The notes: generated by a model not told the origin, from the letters alone. A DNA stretch of 64,000 bases from Sebastes aleutianus (GCA_916700875.1 CAKAKS010000039.1:18263139-18327138); one strand, 5' to 3'. Shown: positions 13,501 to 25,689, counted from the first letter of the stretch. Program-made: numbers and translations.

Positions 13501-16500
13501 CAAAGGCCTGATCAAAGCCGCCGTCACCACCGGAGCTTGGATCTTCACGGGTGGCGTCAACACGGGTAGGACGCTGACCGTTCAGGATAACGCTTTTAAT
13601 GTTCACTTAACAAAATGTGACATTAGAAGATTACCTTTGCTCTAAATTGTCATTACGTAATACCTATTCTGCAATTTCCTGGGGGGGAGATTTGACCAAC
13701 CCATTGTCACAGGTTTAAGCGCTGTAATTAGAGCTTTTGTTGGGGAAAATTCATCACAAATGACAATCTGTGTGGATTTTGTGTGCAGTAACCACAGTGT
13801 GTCCCATGATGCAGCCCCATTAGGCAGTCATTATTCATGTTTTGCTCTTTATACCTATAGGGGTGATCCGTCATGTTGGAGACGCCTTAAAGGACCACTC
13901 CTCCAAGTCACGAGGGAAAGTGTGCGCTATAGGGATCGCTCCATGGGGGATCCTGGAAAACAAAGAGGATCTCATCGGAAAAGATGTGAGAGCATTTGCG
14001 TTGAGTTTCCAGTAGATAAAGACCCTTTCCTTACTAATATTTCTTCTTGAACTAATTTCTCCTTCTTTTTCCAGGTAAACAAACCCTATCAGACGATGGC
14101 GAACCCATTGAGCAAGCTTGCCACGCTCAACAACAGCCACTCCCACTTCATCTTGACTGACAACGGCACCTGTGGGAAGTACGGCTCAGAGGTCAAACTC
14201 CGCCGGCTGCTTGAGAAGCACATCTCCCTGCAGAAGATCAACACACGTAAGTCACTCCGCAGACATATATATAAAACATCCTCCATGGTGTGTATGAGTC
14301 TTGTTGGACGTGTCGATGGAGAGCTCCTCTTTTGTGGCCTGTGGGCTTCCCTTTGTCATCCTATGCCTGGAGCTCGGATAAGGCAGGGACAGCAAAGGGA
14401 TGCTCAACTGTCACCACTGACTTCACTCCCTCCCTCCTCTGGTTTCGTCTGTTCAAACATCACATCAACGTGTTCATTCTCAAAGTTCTGTTATCACAAG
14501 GTGACACTTCAGTGATAAATGGATGGCTGGAAGGACTGAGTGTTTTGGGCTGTGTGTGTTCCAGGTTTGGGTCAGGGGGTTCCTCTAGTGTGTCTGATAG
14601 TGGAGGGAGGTCCCAATGTGATCTCCATCGCACTGGAGAGCCTGAGAGACGAGCCTCCCATCCCCGTGGTGGTGTGCGACGGCAGCGGCCGCGCTTCCGA
14701 CATCATTTCCTTCGCACACAAGTTCTCAGAGGACGGAGGGTGAGATTTATAGATGATTTCTCCTTTACGTTACTGTACTTGGATGTTATACCTTTGGTAA
14801 AAAAGCTGAAATCCTTGAATCTCCTCTTCCAGCCTGGTTAATGATGACGTCAGAGAGCAACTTTTGGTGACTATTCAAAAGACTTTCAACTATAGCAAAA
14901 GCCAGTCGCAGCAAATCCTGCTCATGGTTATGGAGTGCATGAAGAAAAGGGAACTGGTGAGTAGAAGAAGAAACTGGAAAATAATAATATATTGAATATA
15001 TATTTTATATATATTCAAGATATTCCATCTTGTATTTGAAAATAACATGTCTGTGTCGATCAATAAATATCTGAGTTGTGAAGCATCTGGTCTCCATCGT
15101 CATTCATCCATTCCACTCATCTGTGTGTGTGTGTGCCATTAACATATTGAATAAACATAATCCCCACAACGTGCTTGTCATTTCTCCTTGTGCTCGTGTG
15201 GTGTGTTCATATTAAATCTGGGGCATCTGCAGGACATCATCAACCCTCATATATAAGCACCCAGCTTTACAGTGGTGGTGGTGGTGGTGGTGGGGTGTCT
15301 GATTCTGCAGCGATAAACTGTTTACTCCGATGTAAACAATGCAGTTCATGGTGAGAGTCTTCACAGATTAATGCCCGAGCTGAGAGTGTTTCTCCAAAGT
15401 GTTAAAGTGTTTGCTGGAGACCTTGGCACCTAAATAGTAGCAGCATCTCCATCATATTTTCCATAAGTGATGTGATTAGTAGTTTGTAATACCCGGCGTA
15501 TATAATCTCCAGACTTCCATACATTTGGTTGGGAAAGATCAGCGCACACTACCACCTGCTTAGCAAAGGCTCTTACTTTGTCCATTCACAGTAAGCATGC
15601 AGCACACAGATGGAGGAGAGGATCCATCTCCCTAATCCCAAACCAGGTTCCACTCATTCTACTCCCCAGGCTTTTTTTTTTTCAGTCCCCGGAGTGCTAT
15701 CACTTCACCAGCAGCGACTCTGCATCCTCTATCCCCGACGTATTAGACTGCCTAATGCGCCAACACACTCAGATAAGCAACTTAAACTGCTTTTTTCAAA
15801 GATCATACCGCTGTGGGCATTTAGTTTCCACTGATACCCGACCCAGACAATGTGACAAGTTGTGTTGAGCTCTTTATACACAGCTAAGAGGCCACACTGT
15901 TGCCTGCTCTTAATCTAAAGTGCCATGACTAACCTACAGGTGAATCAGTGTCACAGTCTAGTCCCCAAATAATCCTTTCATCCTAAGTGCATCCCATGGG
16001 AACAGCTGGGTTAGAAAACAAAAAAAAAACACTGTGATATAACACAAGGATGCAATATTTAACCATATTAGGAGTTAACTATTATAAAAGTCTCCCTGTT
16101 TGCAAAAAAAGCACACAGTGCACCCTGAAAGAGCAAACACGAGTTTTCAGTCCGCACACTGCTGCTCATTATCAACGCATCCCGAGACCAGCCCTGAAAT
16201 CTCTGGCGTTGCGCCACATATTCATGCCAACTTAATCCCATTTACCATGGCTGCACATGTGACCGTCAGCGTGATTTCATTAGATATAGTCAAGGAGAGC
16301 CCTATCACGCTGTCTGACAAGTAAAATTAGCCGTTTGTGCTCCGAGGGTCAGCCTGCAGTGAGAGGTTTCAGTTGCCATCAGTTCATCGCCACATGCTTG
16401 CAGCTGCAGTGAGAGTGGTTCATTCATTCATCCGTTCATTTATGTGGTTTGTTATCAGCTGATTCAACCATTACCGTCTATGGCTTCTTCTCTTTTTCTT

Positions 16501-19500
16501 TATTTCTCACATGCAGATCACAGTTTTTCGAATGGGTTCAGAGGGACAACAAGATATTGAAATGGCCATTCTTACCGCCTTGTTAAAAGGTATTATCTGG
16601 CGGGATCACACATTTAGACATCTCAACAATACTATTACATCACAGCAATGCTTTTCTTGCAATGTGCTAAATGCTTCCTATTCTCTCTCTGTCCTTCTGC
16701 TTCTTTTGCATCAGGCACGAACGCTGCAGCAGCTGACCAGCTTAGTTTGGCTCTGGCCTGGAACAGAGTGGACATTGCTCGCAATCACATCTTTGTTTAC
16801 GGACACAATTTACCAGTGAGTGGTGCTCACATCCGAATAGCGTAAATTAATCATTCCACACGAGTGCACTACAGTTGCAAAGTTGGCAAGGATGTATTTA
16901 GTACAGGAGGAAAGAATTTGGTTTTGAAATAGAGTCCCCCTTCACTCAAAAATGTGTTTGGCTTATTGTTACTTTACTTTGTGGAAAAACCCATCAGATA
17001 TAAATTATTATTCAAAGCAGAGTATTTTTATGTTTCTTCAAACATGTCTGGAGGGGAACTTTAAACAACAGTGCGTCCTCAACATATAGCAGAAGGATCT
17101 ATGAACTGTGTTTTGTTTCTCAGAAGCACAAATGATTGAAAGGAGATAACATTTTTATGTAGACAAATATTTTATTTTTTTAATAATACATCCACAGAGC
17201 TTTTAGAAAGATGCTGAATAAAAGTACTGCTTTTCCTAAAAAAAATATTATGATTAATCATTTTAAAGATTTTGACGGGTCCGAAATGATTGTTTTGTTT
17301 ATCTCTGTGGAAGATAGAGATGAAGACGTTCAGTTCCCGCTTCTAACAAGGCTTATGAGCCAATAGTATAACGACGTCCGTATCACATGATATCTCTGTC
17401 GTTGGTGATCATGTTGTCAGTTAGTGTGGAAAAAAACAGATAAATTTGACACTGGTGTCTCCATCAGGCTGCAGAATACATGAATTTACCATGGCAACAA
17501 GTGACAACTGACGTTAGAATATATTAGCTGTCTTAGCGTAATTGTCCGAACAACAATAATCCATAAAATTACAAAACCAACAACAGCTACCAACAGCTAT
17601 AGTGCTTACAACCTTAACTAATGTGTTGTCACCGGTTAGATTGTCAAAATGAGAAAGATAACAGCTACAATCCCTGAGGAGCATCTTAGCATTAGTGACG
17701 GTTGTGTCCAGTTACGTTACGTTATAGTTCCCTCAAACAAACAAACGAAGATGCGCATCAGAGGGGGAGAGTGCAACATCCAATGGCTTAGTGGTTCCCA
17801 AACGGGGGGGCGGGACCCCTTAGTGGGGCCCAGAGTTATGGGGGGTTAAATATTAATGATGCACAGTTCTGCACTGGCCTCAGCAGGTGCTTCACAATAT
17901 TTTTTATCTACGAAAGGGGGGCCCTGCAGAAAAGGTTTGGGAACCACTGCAGTGGCTGAATGTTATCAATGTCATCAATGCACCTTTAATGTAATCAAGT
18001 ATTACTAACAGCAGAAAAGAGACTGATATGTTTATGCTTAAACTTTACCTTATTTCCTGCTTGTTAAGCCTGCCGGTGCCATGGCCGCCGCTACGACCGC
18101 TGTAGTCCCGGCCCAGGAGAAACAGAAGAGTCCCGCCAGTGCTCCTCGAAACAAAGCCCGGGGGAAGAAGGGAAAGGGGAAGGGAAAGGCAAAGCCTGAA
18201 CCTCCAGAGGAAACAGACCCTAGGAAGTTGGAGTTGATTCGTTGGGTAAGAGCGGGGTTTATGATAAAAAAAAAAACATAAAGATGGCTGTGATACATAT
18301 ATAATAAGTCATAATAAGTCATCTGTCTTACTTTCTCTCTTAGGTGAACTCTCTGGAGCAGGCTATGATGGACGCTTTGGTGCTGGACAGAGTGGACTTT
18401 GTCAAACTGCTCCTCGAGAACGGGGTCAACATTCACCACTTCCTCACCATTCCCAGACTGGAGGAGTTGTACAACACGGTGGGCCTGACACACTGCCACA
18501 AATGAAAATGAGACCAAGTCTGAATCCCTCAAATACAGATCAGACAAATATGAAAAAAAGTTGACACTGCTTCCTTCTCTCCGCTCCTCTCTTCTTCTAG
18601 AAACTTGGCCCTGCTAATTCACTGAATGCTGTGGTTAGGGACGTCAAAAAGGTAAAATGATTTCCCATTAAATGTTTAAGATCATTTCACGTTATGTATC
18701 ATCTTGAGACATTTGCTATATTATATATTACTCTGGTGATTCTGCAGGGTAACCTTCCTCCAGATTATCAGATCACTTTGATTGATATTGGTCTGGTGCT
18801 GGAGTGCTTCATGGGTGGAGCTTACAGGAGCAATTACACCAGGAAAGCTTTCCGCCACCTCTACAATAATTTGTACGGACTAAAAAGGGTACGCATGGGT
18901 GGCAGAAAATAATTGATTATGGCTCGTTCATCATATTAGGTAACATTTTGGTATTAATGCTAATTTTTTTGCTCTTTTCTTGCAGCCAAAGGCGCTGAAG
19001 CTTCTAGGAATGGAGGTGGAGTATCCTTTCCACAACAAAATATTAAAGTATAGCTGAAACAATACAGCACAATAATCTATCGTCATGTTTTCATTCTGTT
19101 AGGATGATGAACCGAGGGGCAAGGGCAAGAAAAAGCAGAAAAAGAAGAAAGAGGAAGAGGTGGAGATTGATGTGGACGACCCCGAGGTCTGTCGATTCAA
19201 GTTCCCCTTCCATGAGCTGATGCTGTGGGCGGTGCTGATGAAGCGCCAGAAGATGGCGCTGTTTCTCTGGCAGCGTGGAGAAGAAGCTATGGCGAAAGCG
19301 CTGGTGGCCTGTAAACTGTACAAAGCCATGGCCCACGAGTGCTCCGAGAGTGAACTGGTGGATGACATCTCCCAAGACCTGGAGAACAACTCCAAGTCAG
19401 TACATAAAACATCTCTCACACAGGTTTCACTTGTAGAGCCACAATGTATTTCCTCAAGATACAAACACGCAGGTGCATATCACTCTAATTTTAGCACCTT

Positions 19501-22500
19501 TACATTGGCTCTGAACAGCTTAGGCCCACTTTATAATATCTGTTATGTAATTATCGTTATTAACTTCTCTTTTGCTTCTTCTGCAGTTTTTTTCTACCTC
19601 CTCTGTGTTCTCAAACTCTTTTGAGTGTGCAAGTCAGAAATGCGATATAGAAATGAAATGTGTTATTGATAACATTTTTACGTACACAAATAATCTTTAA
19701 TAAATAATAAATCCACAGAGCTTTTAGAAAGGTGCTGAATAAAAGTATTTGCTCACTCGACCATAAAATATGCAGAACTGGCAACCACTTGTTGTGAAGT
19801 AAATGCAATAACGAAGAAAGGAGATTGCTACATCTAGCGGCTGAATGTTATATGTTATAGAACCTTTAATATTACTGTTCGCTCTCTTTCATAGGGAATT
19901 TGGCCAGCTTGCCTACGAGCTGTTGGACCAGTCCTACAAGCACGACGAACAGGTGGCCATGAAACTCTTAACATACGAGCTGGTCAACTGGAGCAACTCC
20001 ACCTGTCTGAAGCTGGCTGTGGCTGCTAAACAACGGGACTTCATCGCCCACACCTGCAGCCAGATGTTGCTCACCGACATGTGGATGGGCTGCTTAAGGA
20101 TCGGCAAAAATCCCGGCCTCAAGGTTGACAACACAAAATGTTTTCTTTTAGGCATCCATAAGAAATATTTCCCAATAATAATGACATCACTAGTTGTACT
20201 CGGTGTCTCATAAAAACTGTGATCATTTTCTCACTTATAGGTTATTCTGGGGATCTTCTTTCCTCCTCTGATTCTACTGTTGGATTTCCGTCTTGGAGAT
20301 GATGCATCCTATCAAGCACCTGAAAGCCAAGCAAAGGGAAAAGACAAGGATGACGACGCAAAATCCAGCAAGGTCAATAATTCATTTTACACATACAGTT
20401 TATATACCACCTTTCTTTGTCAACAGTGAAACATGATGAGCTGAGTCAGAGAGTTTGCTGTTATGTTGTAGGATCCTAATAACGATACAACCTCCCGAAA
20501 GGGGGATGAAGAGGAGGGCAACACTAATGTCCGCAAAATCCCCATTGCCAAAAGGTTCTTTGAGTTTTATAACGCGCCATTCACCAAATTCTGGTTCAAC
20601 ACTGTAAGTTCCCTTCATGTAAACAAGAATGATTTATTCATTTTTTTTGTAGTTTAGTGACTTAAGTGAACTTCATAGTAATTTTGGTATTCTCATCTTC
20701 CGATAGATTTGCTATCTGGGCTATTTGATGTTGTACAACTACATAATCCTGGTGAAAATGGAGCGATGGCCGTCTTTACAAGAGTGGACTGTCATTGCAT
20801 ACATCCTCACACTTGGCTCTGAGAAAATCAGACAGGTACAAGCCATTAAATATGATCCGATTTGAGTCATTACATGTGTAAGATATTTCGTAGCATCCGC
20901 ATGACCTTTAAAACCCCGGCGTCTAGATTCTGATGTCAGAGCCGGGGAAGCTGAGGCAGAAGATAAGTGTGTGGCTGGAGGAGTACTGGAACATCACAGA
21001 CTTGGCTGCTATCTGCACCTTCCTCTTTGGGTTAATGCTGCGGCTGCAGCACGAACCGTACATGGGCATCGGCAGAGTCATCTACTGCATAGACATCATC
21101 TTCTGGTACATCCGTGTATTGGACATCTTTGGAGTCAACAAGTACCTGGGACCATATGTGATGATGATAGGGAAGATGGTAAGAACATTTTTCACAAATC
21201 ATGTGAAAACCACATGACATGCACACTAATGCATAACTAACTTCTTGTCTTTCAGATGATAGATATGATGTACTTTGTGGTGATCATGCTGGTGGTGCTC
21301 ATGAGCTTCGGTGTGGCTCGACAGGCCATCCTTCATCCCGACGAGGAGCCAACATGGCGCCTGGCCAGAAACATTTTCTACATGCCCTACTGGATGATCT
21401 ACGGAGAGGTTTTTGCGGACTCGATAGACCGTAAGACTAGAGTTCATAGTAAGATTCTGTTTCCTGATTCTGGGCAGATGATCAATGTTTCATTAATTTT
21501 TACGTCCTAAATTCTGTGATGTTTAATAACAATATACTGTACTGAATATACTGTATTACACTGTAACCCATCAATACTTTGTCTCCCTCTGCTGGCACAT
21601 TTATAGACCTTTTCAAATTTGACAACACTAAATGGTCCCCCTGATGCAATGTTTGTTAAAGGAACAGTGAGTAACAATTCAAGGGGATCTATTGGCAGCA
21701 ATGGAATATACTATTAATAAGCATGTTTTCTTTAGTGTATAATCATCTGAAAATAAGAATCATTGGGTTTTCGTTACCTTAGAATGACCCGTATGTATCT
21801 ACATAAGGAGCGGGTCCTCTTCACAGAGCCGGTCGCCATGTTTCTACAGTTGCCCAGAACGGACAAACTAAACCCTGGCTCTAGATTGGCCACTGTGGTC
21901 AGTCCTCAGCCGGTTCTCATTCCCAGGGCGTTTAATACCGGACTTTGTCACGGCCGTCGGTGTTCGGTACACGGTGTGTCCCGTGTTCACAACGCTCAGT
22001 GACATTTTCACTATTCAAACGTAGTGGTTTTAAGCCCGACCATATAGTTCTTTCCTAAACCTAACTATAAGGTTTTTTGTGGTTGCCTAATCCTAAAGTG
22101 ACACCAAGGGGCGTGACAAAGCGGCTGTATTTGACAAGTTGGGATGAGAATATGTTCTTCTCTTACACGTTTTGCACACGGGAGAAGTTTCAGTTGGTTG
22201 CACACTGCACCTTTAATGCAGCAGCTGACAGGAAGTAAACCTGGACCGAAGCTGTTGCCCCAACAACAGAATGGCAATGAAAAGGTCTATGATAGCCTTC
22301 AATATGTGGTAATCATTTTGCATTGAGGAAGAGCAAGATAGGTATTATTATCTAATCTCCTCAATCATGATCATCTGCCTTAAAGTTTTTTTCTGTCAGT
22401 GTTTCTTCTGTCAGGGTGAAGGCAACAAGCAGCTATCGAAAAAAAAAAAAAAACTAAATTTGCAGTGTCTGCTTGTTTTAATATACAAAAAAAAAGAAGC

Positions 22501-25279
22501 CAGAGCTATAAAGTACAGCAATTATCTTTAGTGTTTGATTAGTGACGAGTTGGAGAAACATTTTGATAACACTAGTCCACTCTTTCATGGACATCTGCTT
22601 GACCTTGACAGAAGTATGATATAAACATCTCATGTTGACTGATTTTAACGCTTTCTCAATGTCTCTCTAAGTCTATGCGATGGAAATCAACCGTGAGTAG
22701 TCTCCAAGCCAAGAATGCAATTCAAATCAGATAGCTAAAGATCTCAGAATAGATTCTACAGCTACAACTTTTTCTTTGCCTGCAGCTCCATGTGGTGAAC
22801 ATCTATATGACGAAGACGGGAAGAAACTGCCTCCATGTATCCCTGGCGCCTGGCTCACACCTGCCATTATGGCCTGTTACCTACTCGTGGCAAACATTCT
22901 CCTGGTCAACTTGCTCATTGCGGTGTTCAAGTGAGTGTATGCGCTATTATTCTACAAGAAACATCTACTATTACAGTGTGTACTCACTCACTGGTCTTTG
23001 TTTCCTGTCCCACAGCAACACTTTCTTAGAAGTGAAGTCCATTTCCAACCAGGTGTGGAAGTTCCAGAGATATCAGCTGATCTTGACGTTTCACGACCGT
23101 CCCATCCTGCCGCCGCCGCTCATCATCTTCAGCCACCTCTACATCCTCTTCAACCGGCTGTTTCGGCGGTGTGCCAGGAAGAGACAAGAGGGAGAGCTGG
23201 ATGAGAAGGACCGCGGACTCAGTTAGTCACTTCTAATGATACAAAACAAATGCACGCAATTTAAAGAGGACCTATTATGCTAATTTTTAGGTGCATACTT
23301 GTAGTTTGGGTTTCTACTAGAACATGTTTACATGCTTTAATGTTCAAAAAACGCTTTACTTTTCTCACACCGGCTGTGTTGCAGCACCTCTTTTCACCCT
23401 CTAACTGAAACGCTCTGTTTGAACTCTTTATGCAAATGTGTTACATGGTGACATCACCACATTACGGAAGAAAAGGCGGGACTTCAACCAAGGCGTTTCA
23501 GGCAGTTCAGGAGCAGTGTTTCTGTGGGAGAGAGTAACTCCCTTATATAACACACTAAAGGAAAGGGAAAATCACAAAAGCATAATAGGTCTTCTTTAAC
23601 TAATTGATTAATTTAGTCTCATCCTGGATCACAAAAAAACAGAAATCATGTTGTAGCCCATAGATATACAGTTACAGAACAGTATTGGTCCAGACTGAAA
23701 CACACTGACTGACATCATGTCATGACTTGTTTCTACCAGAGCTTAGGCTGAATCCAGAGGAGCTCAAGAGTCTGTTCGAGTTTGAAGAACAGTGTGTGGA
23801 GGAATATTTCCGTGAGAAAGAGGACGAGCAGCAGTCCTCCAGTGATGAACGCATCAAGGTTACCTCAGAAAGGTGAATACCCTTTTTCAAGTAGGCATTT
23901 TCTATGCCTGTTGATTACAGTTTAAATAAAATTTCTGTTTCTCTGGTGGCAGAGTTGAGAATATGTCTATGCGTCTGGAGGAGGTGAATGAGAGGGAGAA
24001 CACTATGAAGGCCTCCCTGCAGACGGTGGATCTGCGCCTGGCACAGCTGGAGGAGATCCACGGACGAATGGCGGTCGCCCTGGAAAAGCTCGCAGGCGTG
24101 GACAGGCTGGAGTTGACCAGAACCTATTCACGAAACTCCTCAGTGGGCGACCCCTCCTCCCTACTTCGCCAGGGCAGCATTAACAGCGCTGACGGTTACA
24201 GTCTTTACCGCTTCCACATGGATATGGAGGAGTATGCAGGGAAGCAGTCAGATGAGACAACTAAAACTAGCGTAGAAAGACAGAGAAGTCTGCGGCAGGC
24301 GTCCAACATTTCTACTCTCAACCCAAAGGAAGGTGGTCAGACCTTAGAGGTTGGCGGCTTGGACAGGTCACGACCAAGTTCATGTGTGGACATTCTCATA
24401 TCTCCGTGTGAACAAAAGCCTATTTCTGCAGCATCAAGTGAAGAGACCATAAAACACGGCAGCACAGTGCTGCTAGATAGACTAAAGCCTTCTTCTCCAC
24501 CAAGAAGGTCTAAATCCTTGAAACACTATCCAGTCGAAAACCAACCCACTTCTCCTTTGACAAAGAAGAGGACTATGAGCACCATCATTGTCAGCCCTCC
24601 TGATGAACCAGAGGAAGGAGAAGAACCCACAACGAGGGCCCAACTTCCGTCGGGAAACTCCTCTTCCCCAAAGAGGACTAAATCATTGAGGTATATCCCT
24701 ACCGAAACCCACAGCCAGATTTCCCCAATGACTAAGAAGAGAGCCATGAGCGGCATCATCTACCAGCCGGCCGAGGCAGGTGAGGATGTACAAACTGCAG
24801 ACTACAAGTCAGTAGTAGAGCAGGTCACTAAAACACCCAATCAGTGGCCAGCGAACTTGGAGTACCAGGTGCTCCCCAGCACTGTTGGTCACATCCCTAA
24901 AGTGTCAACAGTCAGGGCTCTCGCCCAGCAGTTTCAAGCCGGCACTGCACCAGAACAGGGGAATCAGACGGATCATATTCCTTTAGAAAGTAAGGGAGCT
25001 CCTCCAGCAGCAGAACCCGCACCAGTCCAAACAAAGATGAAGGCCAAGAGAATCCTCTCAGACTCGACAGACTATCTGACTGTAGCCGATGCCAAGTATC
25101 CGTCTCACAGATCGCAGAGCTTTAACTCCAGCGAGAGGAAAGCAAAGGTGGTTAGCAAGGAGCCGAGAGCCTCCAGCAGCGAGAGGGACCTCGTTGACGC
25201 CTGCAAGGAAGCAGGGGAAGATGTGGGGAAGAGGACGGAGGCAGAGGAGAAAGAAGATGATGGACGGGAAAAGAAATAA
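4553..25279 (+). CDS. trpm1: Transient receptor potential cation channel M1 (melastatin), 27 coding exons
   Basis: Coding exons: 4553-4624, 12360-12436, 13080-13275, 13352-13565, 13861-13985, 14075-14246, 14565-14739, 14833-14956, 16517-16589, 16715-16815, 18069-18245, 18344-18478, 18601-18651, 18748-18888, 18986-19015, 19103-19395, 19895-20123, 20241-20372, 20472-20603, 20707-20835, 20927-21178, 21256-21430, 22672-22692, 22786-22930, 23016-23221, 23740-23872, 23953-25279. The joined frame is 1678 aa, close to mammalian TRPM1. Order: N-terminal melastatin homology region; lysine-rich stretches (exons 11 and 16); six-helix channel; pore segment YWMIYGEVFAD (about residue 1055); TRP box WKFQR (about 1137); coiled coil (about 1237-1275); long Ser/Thr/Lys-rich tail. 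The tail motif INSADGYSLYR points to TRPM1 rather than TRPM3. Family knowledge: a non-selective cation channel of retinal ON-bipolar cells and melanocytes. The first two exons match the long human N-terminal isoform. The donor after exon 17 (gttgac) is weak. Confidence 0.95.
4833..5027 (+). other. Candidate alternative terminal exon of trpm1
   Basis: An acceptor-like tract (ttttttttactttttgtatccag) ends at 4832. Exon 1 ends on a whole codon, and from 4833 the frame stays open for 64 codons before TAA at 5025-5027. Splicing exon 1 to it would give a protein of about 88 aa. I recognise no homology, and a frame this long can occur by chance, so this stays tentative. Confidence 0.2.
5366..5963 (+). 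mobile_element. Complete hAT-like non-autonomous element (family C) in trpm1 intron 1
   Basis: The element starts tagggctgtgaatcgatta and ends ttaactttgatagccctа in inverted orientation. It is flanked by an exact 8-bp direct repeat, aaataaag, at 5358-5365 and 5964-5971, which is the hAT target-duplication length. There is no transposase frame. Further pieces lie at 1-84, 834-872 and 41021-41397. Confidence 0.85.
7506..8022 (+). mobile_element. hAT-like non-autonomous element (family A) in trpm1 intron 1
   Basis: The termini are tagggattcaccgatcc and ggtatatcccta. The ends are rich in ccgatac/gtatcgg steps. Flanking 8-mers atttttat and aattttat match at seven of eight bases. It carries no coding frame. 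A second copy at 38186-39395 holds a further insertion. Flanking sequence 7380-7505 and 8023-8160 looks like the 3' tail of a LINE (less certain). Confidence 0.8.
10560..10939 (+). other. Possible alternative first or 5' UTR exon of trpm1 with a CAG repeat
   Basis: Eight CAG units lie at 10844-10867, followed by a GC-richer stretch and a strong donor (actct|gtaagtg) at 10939/10940. Downstream coding exon 2 begins at 12360. A second promoter for a shorter isoform is plausible, because mammalian TRPM1 uses several first exons. The 5' boundary given here is arbitrary and there is no transcript evidence. Confidence 0.25.
14331..14415 (+). ncRNA. mir211: mir-211 (miR-204/211 family) precursor in trpm1 intron 6
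   Basis: The 5p arm at 14347-14368 begins ttccctttgtcatcc (seed uccuuug-type position 2-8: tcccttt). The 3p arm at 14383-14403 reads gcagggacagcaaagggatg. The two arms pair around a loop of about 14 nt. The 5p arm has the ...ctatgcct 3' half that I know from miR-204, while the 3p arm is close to mammalian miR-211-3p. The host position also fits: miR-211 lies in intron 6 of mammalian TRPM1, and here it lies between coding exons 6 and 7. It should be co-transcribed with trpm1. Confidence 0.96.
15273..15294 (+). repeat. GTG trinucleotide microsatellite
   Basis: About seven consecutive gtg units in trpm1 intron 8. Nothing else is notable in this 1.5-kb intron. Confidence 0.8.
17148..17995 (+). 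repeat. Dispersed repeat (family D) in trpm1 intron 10, carrying a nested insertion
   Basis: The left part (cacagagcttttagaaag, then gctgaataaaagta) and the right part (a gaatgttat...cctttaat block) are shared with a shorter copy at about 19668-19875. In this copy the right part is split by the hAT-like element at 17789-17949. The ends of family D are not defined well enough to classify it. Confidence 0.6.
17789..17949 (+). mobile_element. Small hAT-like element nested inside family D
   Basis: The inverted termini are tagtggttcccaaac and gtttgggaaccactg. Flanking 8-mers caatggct (17781-17788) and cagtggct (17950-17957) match at seven of eight bases. The element is 161 bp with no coding capacity. 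The sibling family D copy near 19835 shows the uninterrupted target. Confidence 0.8.
19668..19875 (+). repeat. Shorter copy of family D repeat in trpm1 intron 16
   Basis: It shares both ends with 17148-17995 but lacks the middle. It contains an unbroken tagcggctgaatgttat stretch where the other copy is interrupted. Confidence 0.55.
21656..22216 (+). mobile_element. TTAA-flanked MITE (family E), diverged, in trpm1 intron 22
   Basis: It begins ttaaaggaacagtgagtaac and ends gcacctttaa, with TTAA at both borders. The same family is seen at 46440-46895 (shared 'gtttctacag...cccagaacggacaaac' block). The inner right part is replaced by another dispersed repeat (about 22020-22100). TTAA target sites suggest a piggyBac-type mobiliser, which is inference. 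Confidence 0.65.
22672..22692 (+). other. trpm1: 21-nt microexon of trpm1 (pore-loop region)
   Basis: Acceptor ctctctaag|tctatg and donor caacc|gtgagt enclose 21 nt. Joined to its neighbours it gives D-LYAMEIN-PPCGE, the sequence expected after the pore segment and before the last transmembrane helix. Skipping it keeps the frame and removes seven residues. Confidence 0.85.
23261..23599 (+). mobile_element. TTAA-flanked MITE in trpm1 intron 25
   Basis: The termini are ttaaagaggacctattatgc and gcataataggtcttctttaa, near-perfect inverted repeats with TTAA at both borders. There is no coding frame. It is 339 bp long. Confidence 0.85.
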
Positions 25280-25612
25280 GCGAGGGGAGATAAAACAGAA
25301 TGAGGAAAAAATGTATATACAAGGAAGAGGAACTGAATGCTACCAGCGAAGCAGAGAACTGATGGAGTTTATGATTTTTAGGATTTCACAATAATGATAA
25401 AAATAGAAAGACAGTTGTGAAAAATCATTACCAAACTATTAACATTTTCAACCATGCAGTTAATGTCAGTTGGCAGTAGTGAATATCAACACAACTCTCT
25501 CTTTAAAGATCCACTTTCTTTACTTTCTTTCACTGGTGTAACGTACAGTAGCTTACAATCATTCACATTTCCCCATGTCATTGTGTTTTCATGTTGGATG
25601 TCTACAATTTAA

Positions 25613-25618
25613 AATAAA
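25613..25618 (+). terminator. trpm1: Candidate poly(A) signal of trpm1
   Basis: AATAAA lies about 335 nt after the trpm1 stop codon at 25279 and is followed by GT-rich sequence. No longer 3' UTR is needed to explain the region before the repeat at 25690. Confidence 0.55.
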
Positions 25619-25689
25619 GTATATACACATCAGTTAGTTGTGCTGACATTATGACACTATGTGAACATCAAAAACGTAAATACAATTAT

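Noticed and set aside
14290..14841. 183-codon open frame
   Set aside because: It overlaps the mir-211 hairpin, an intron and trpm1 exon 7 in the wrong frame.
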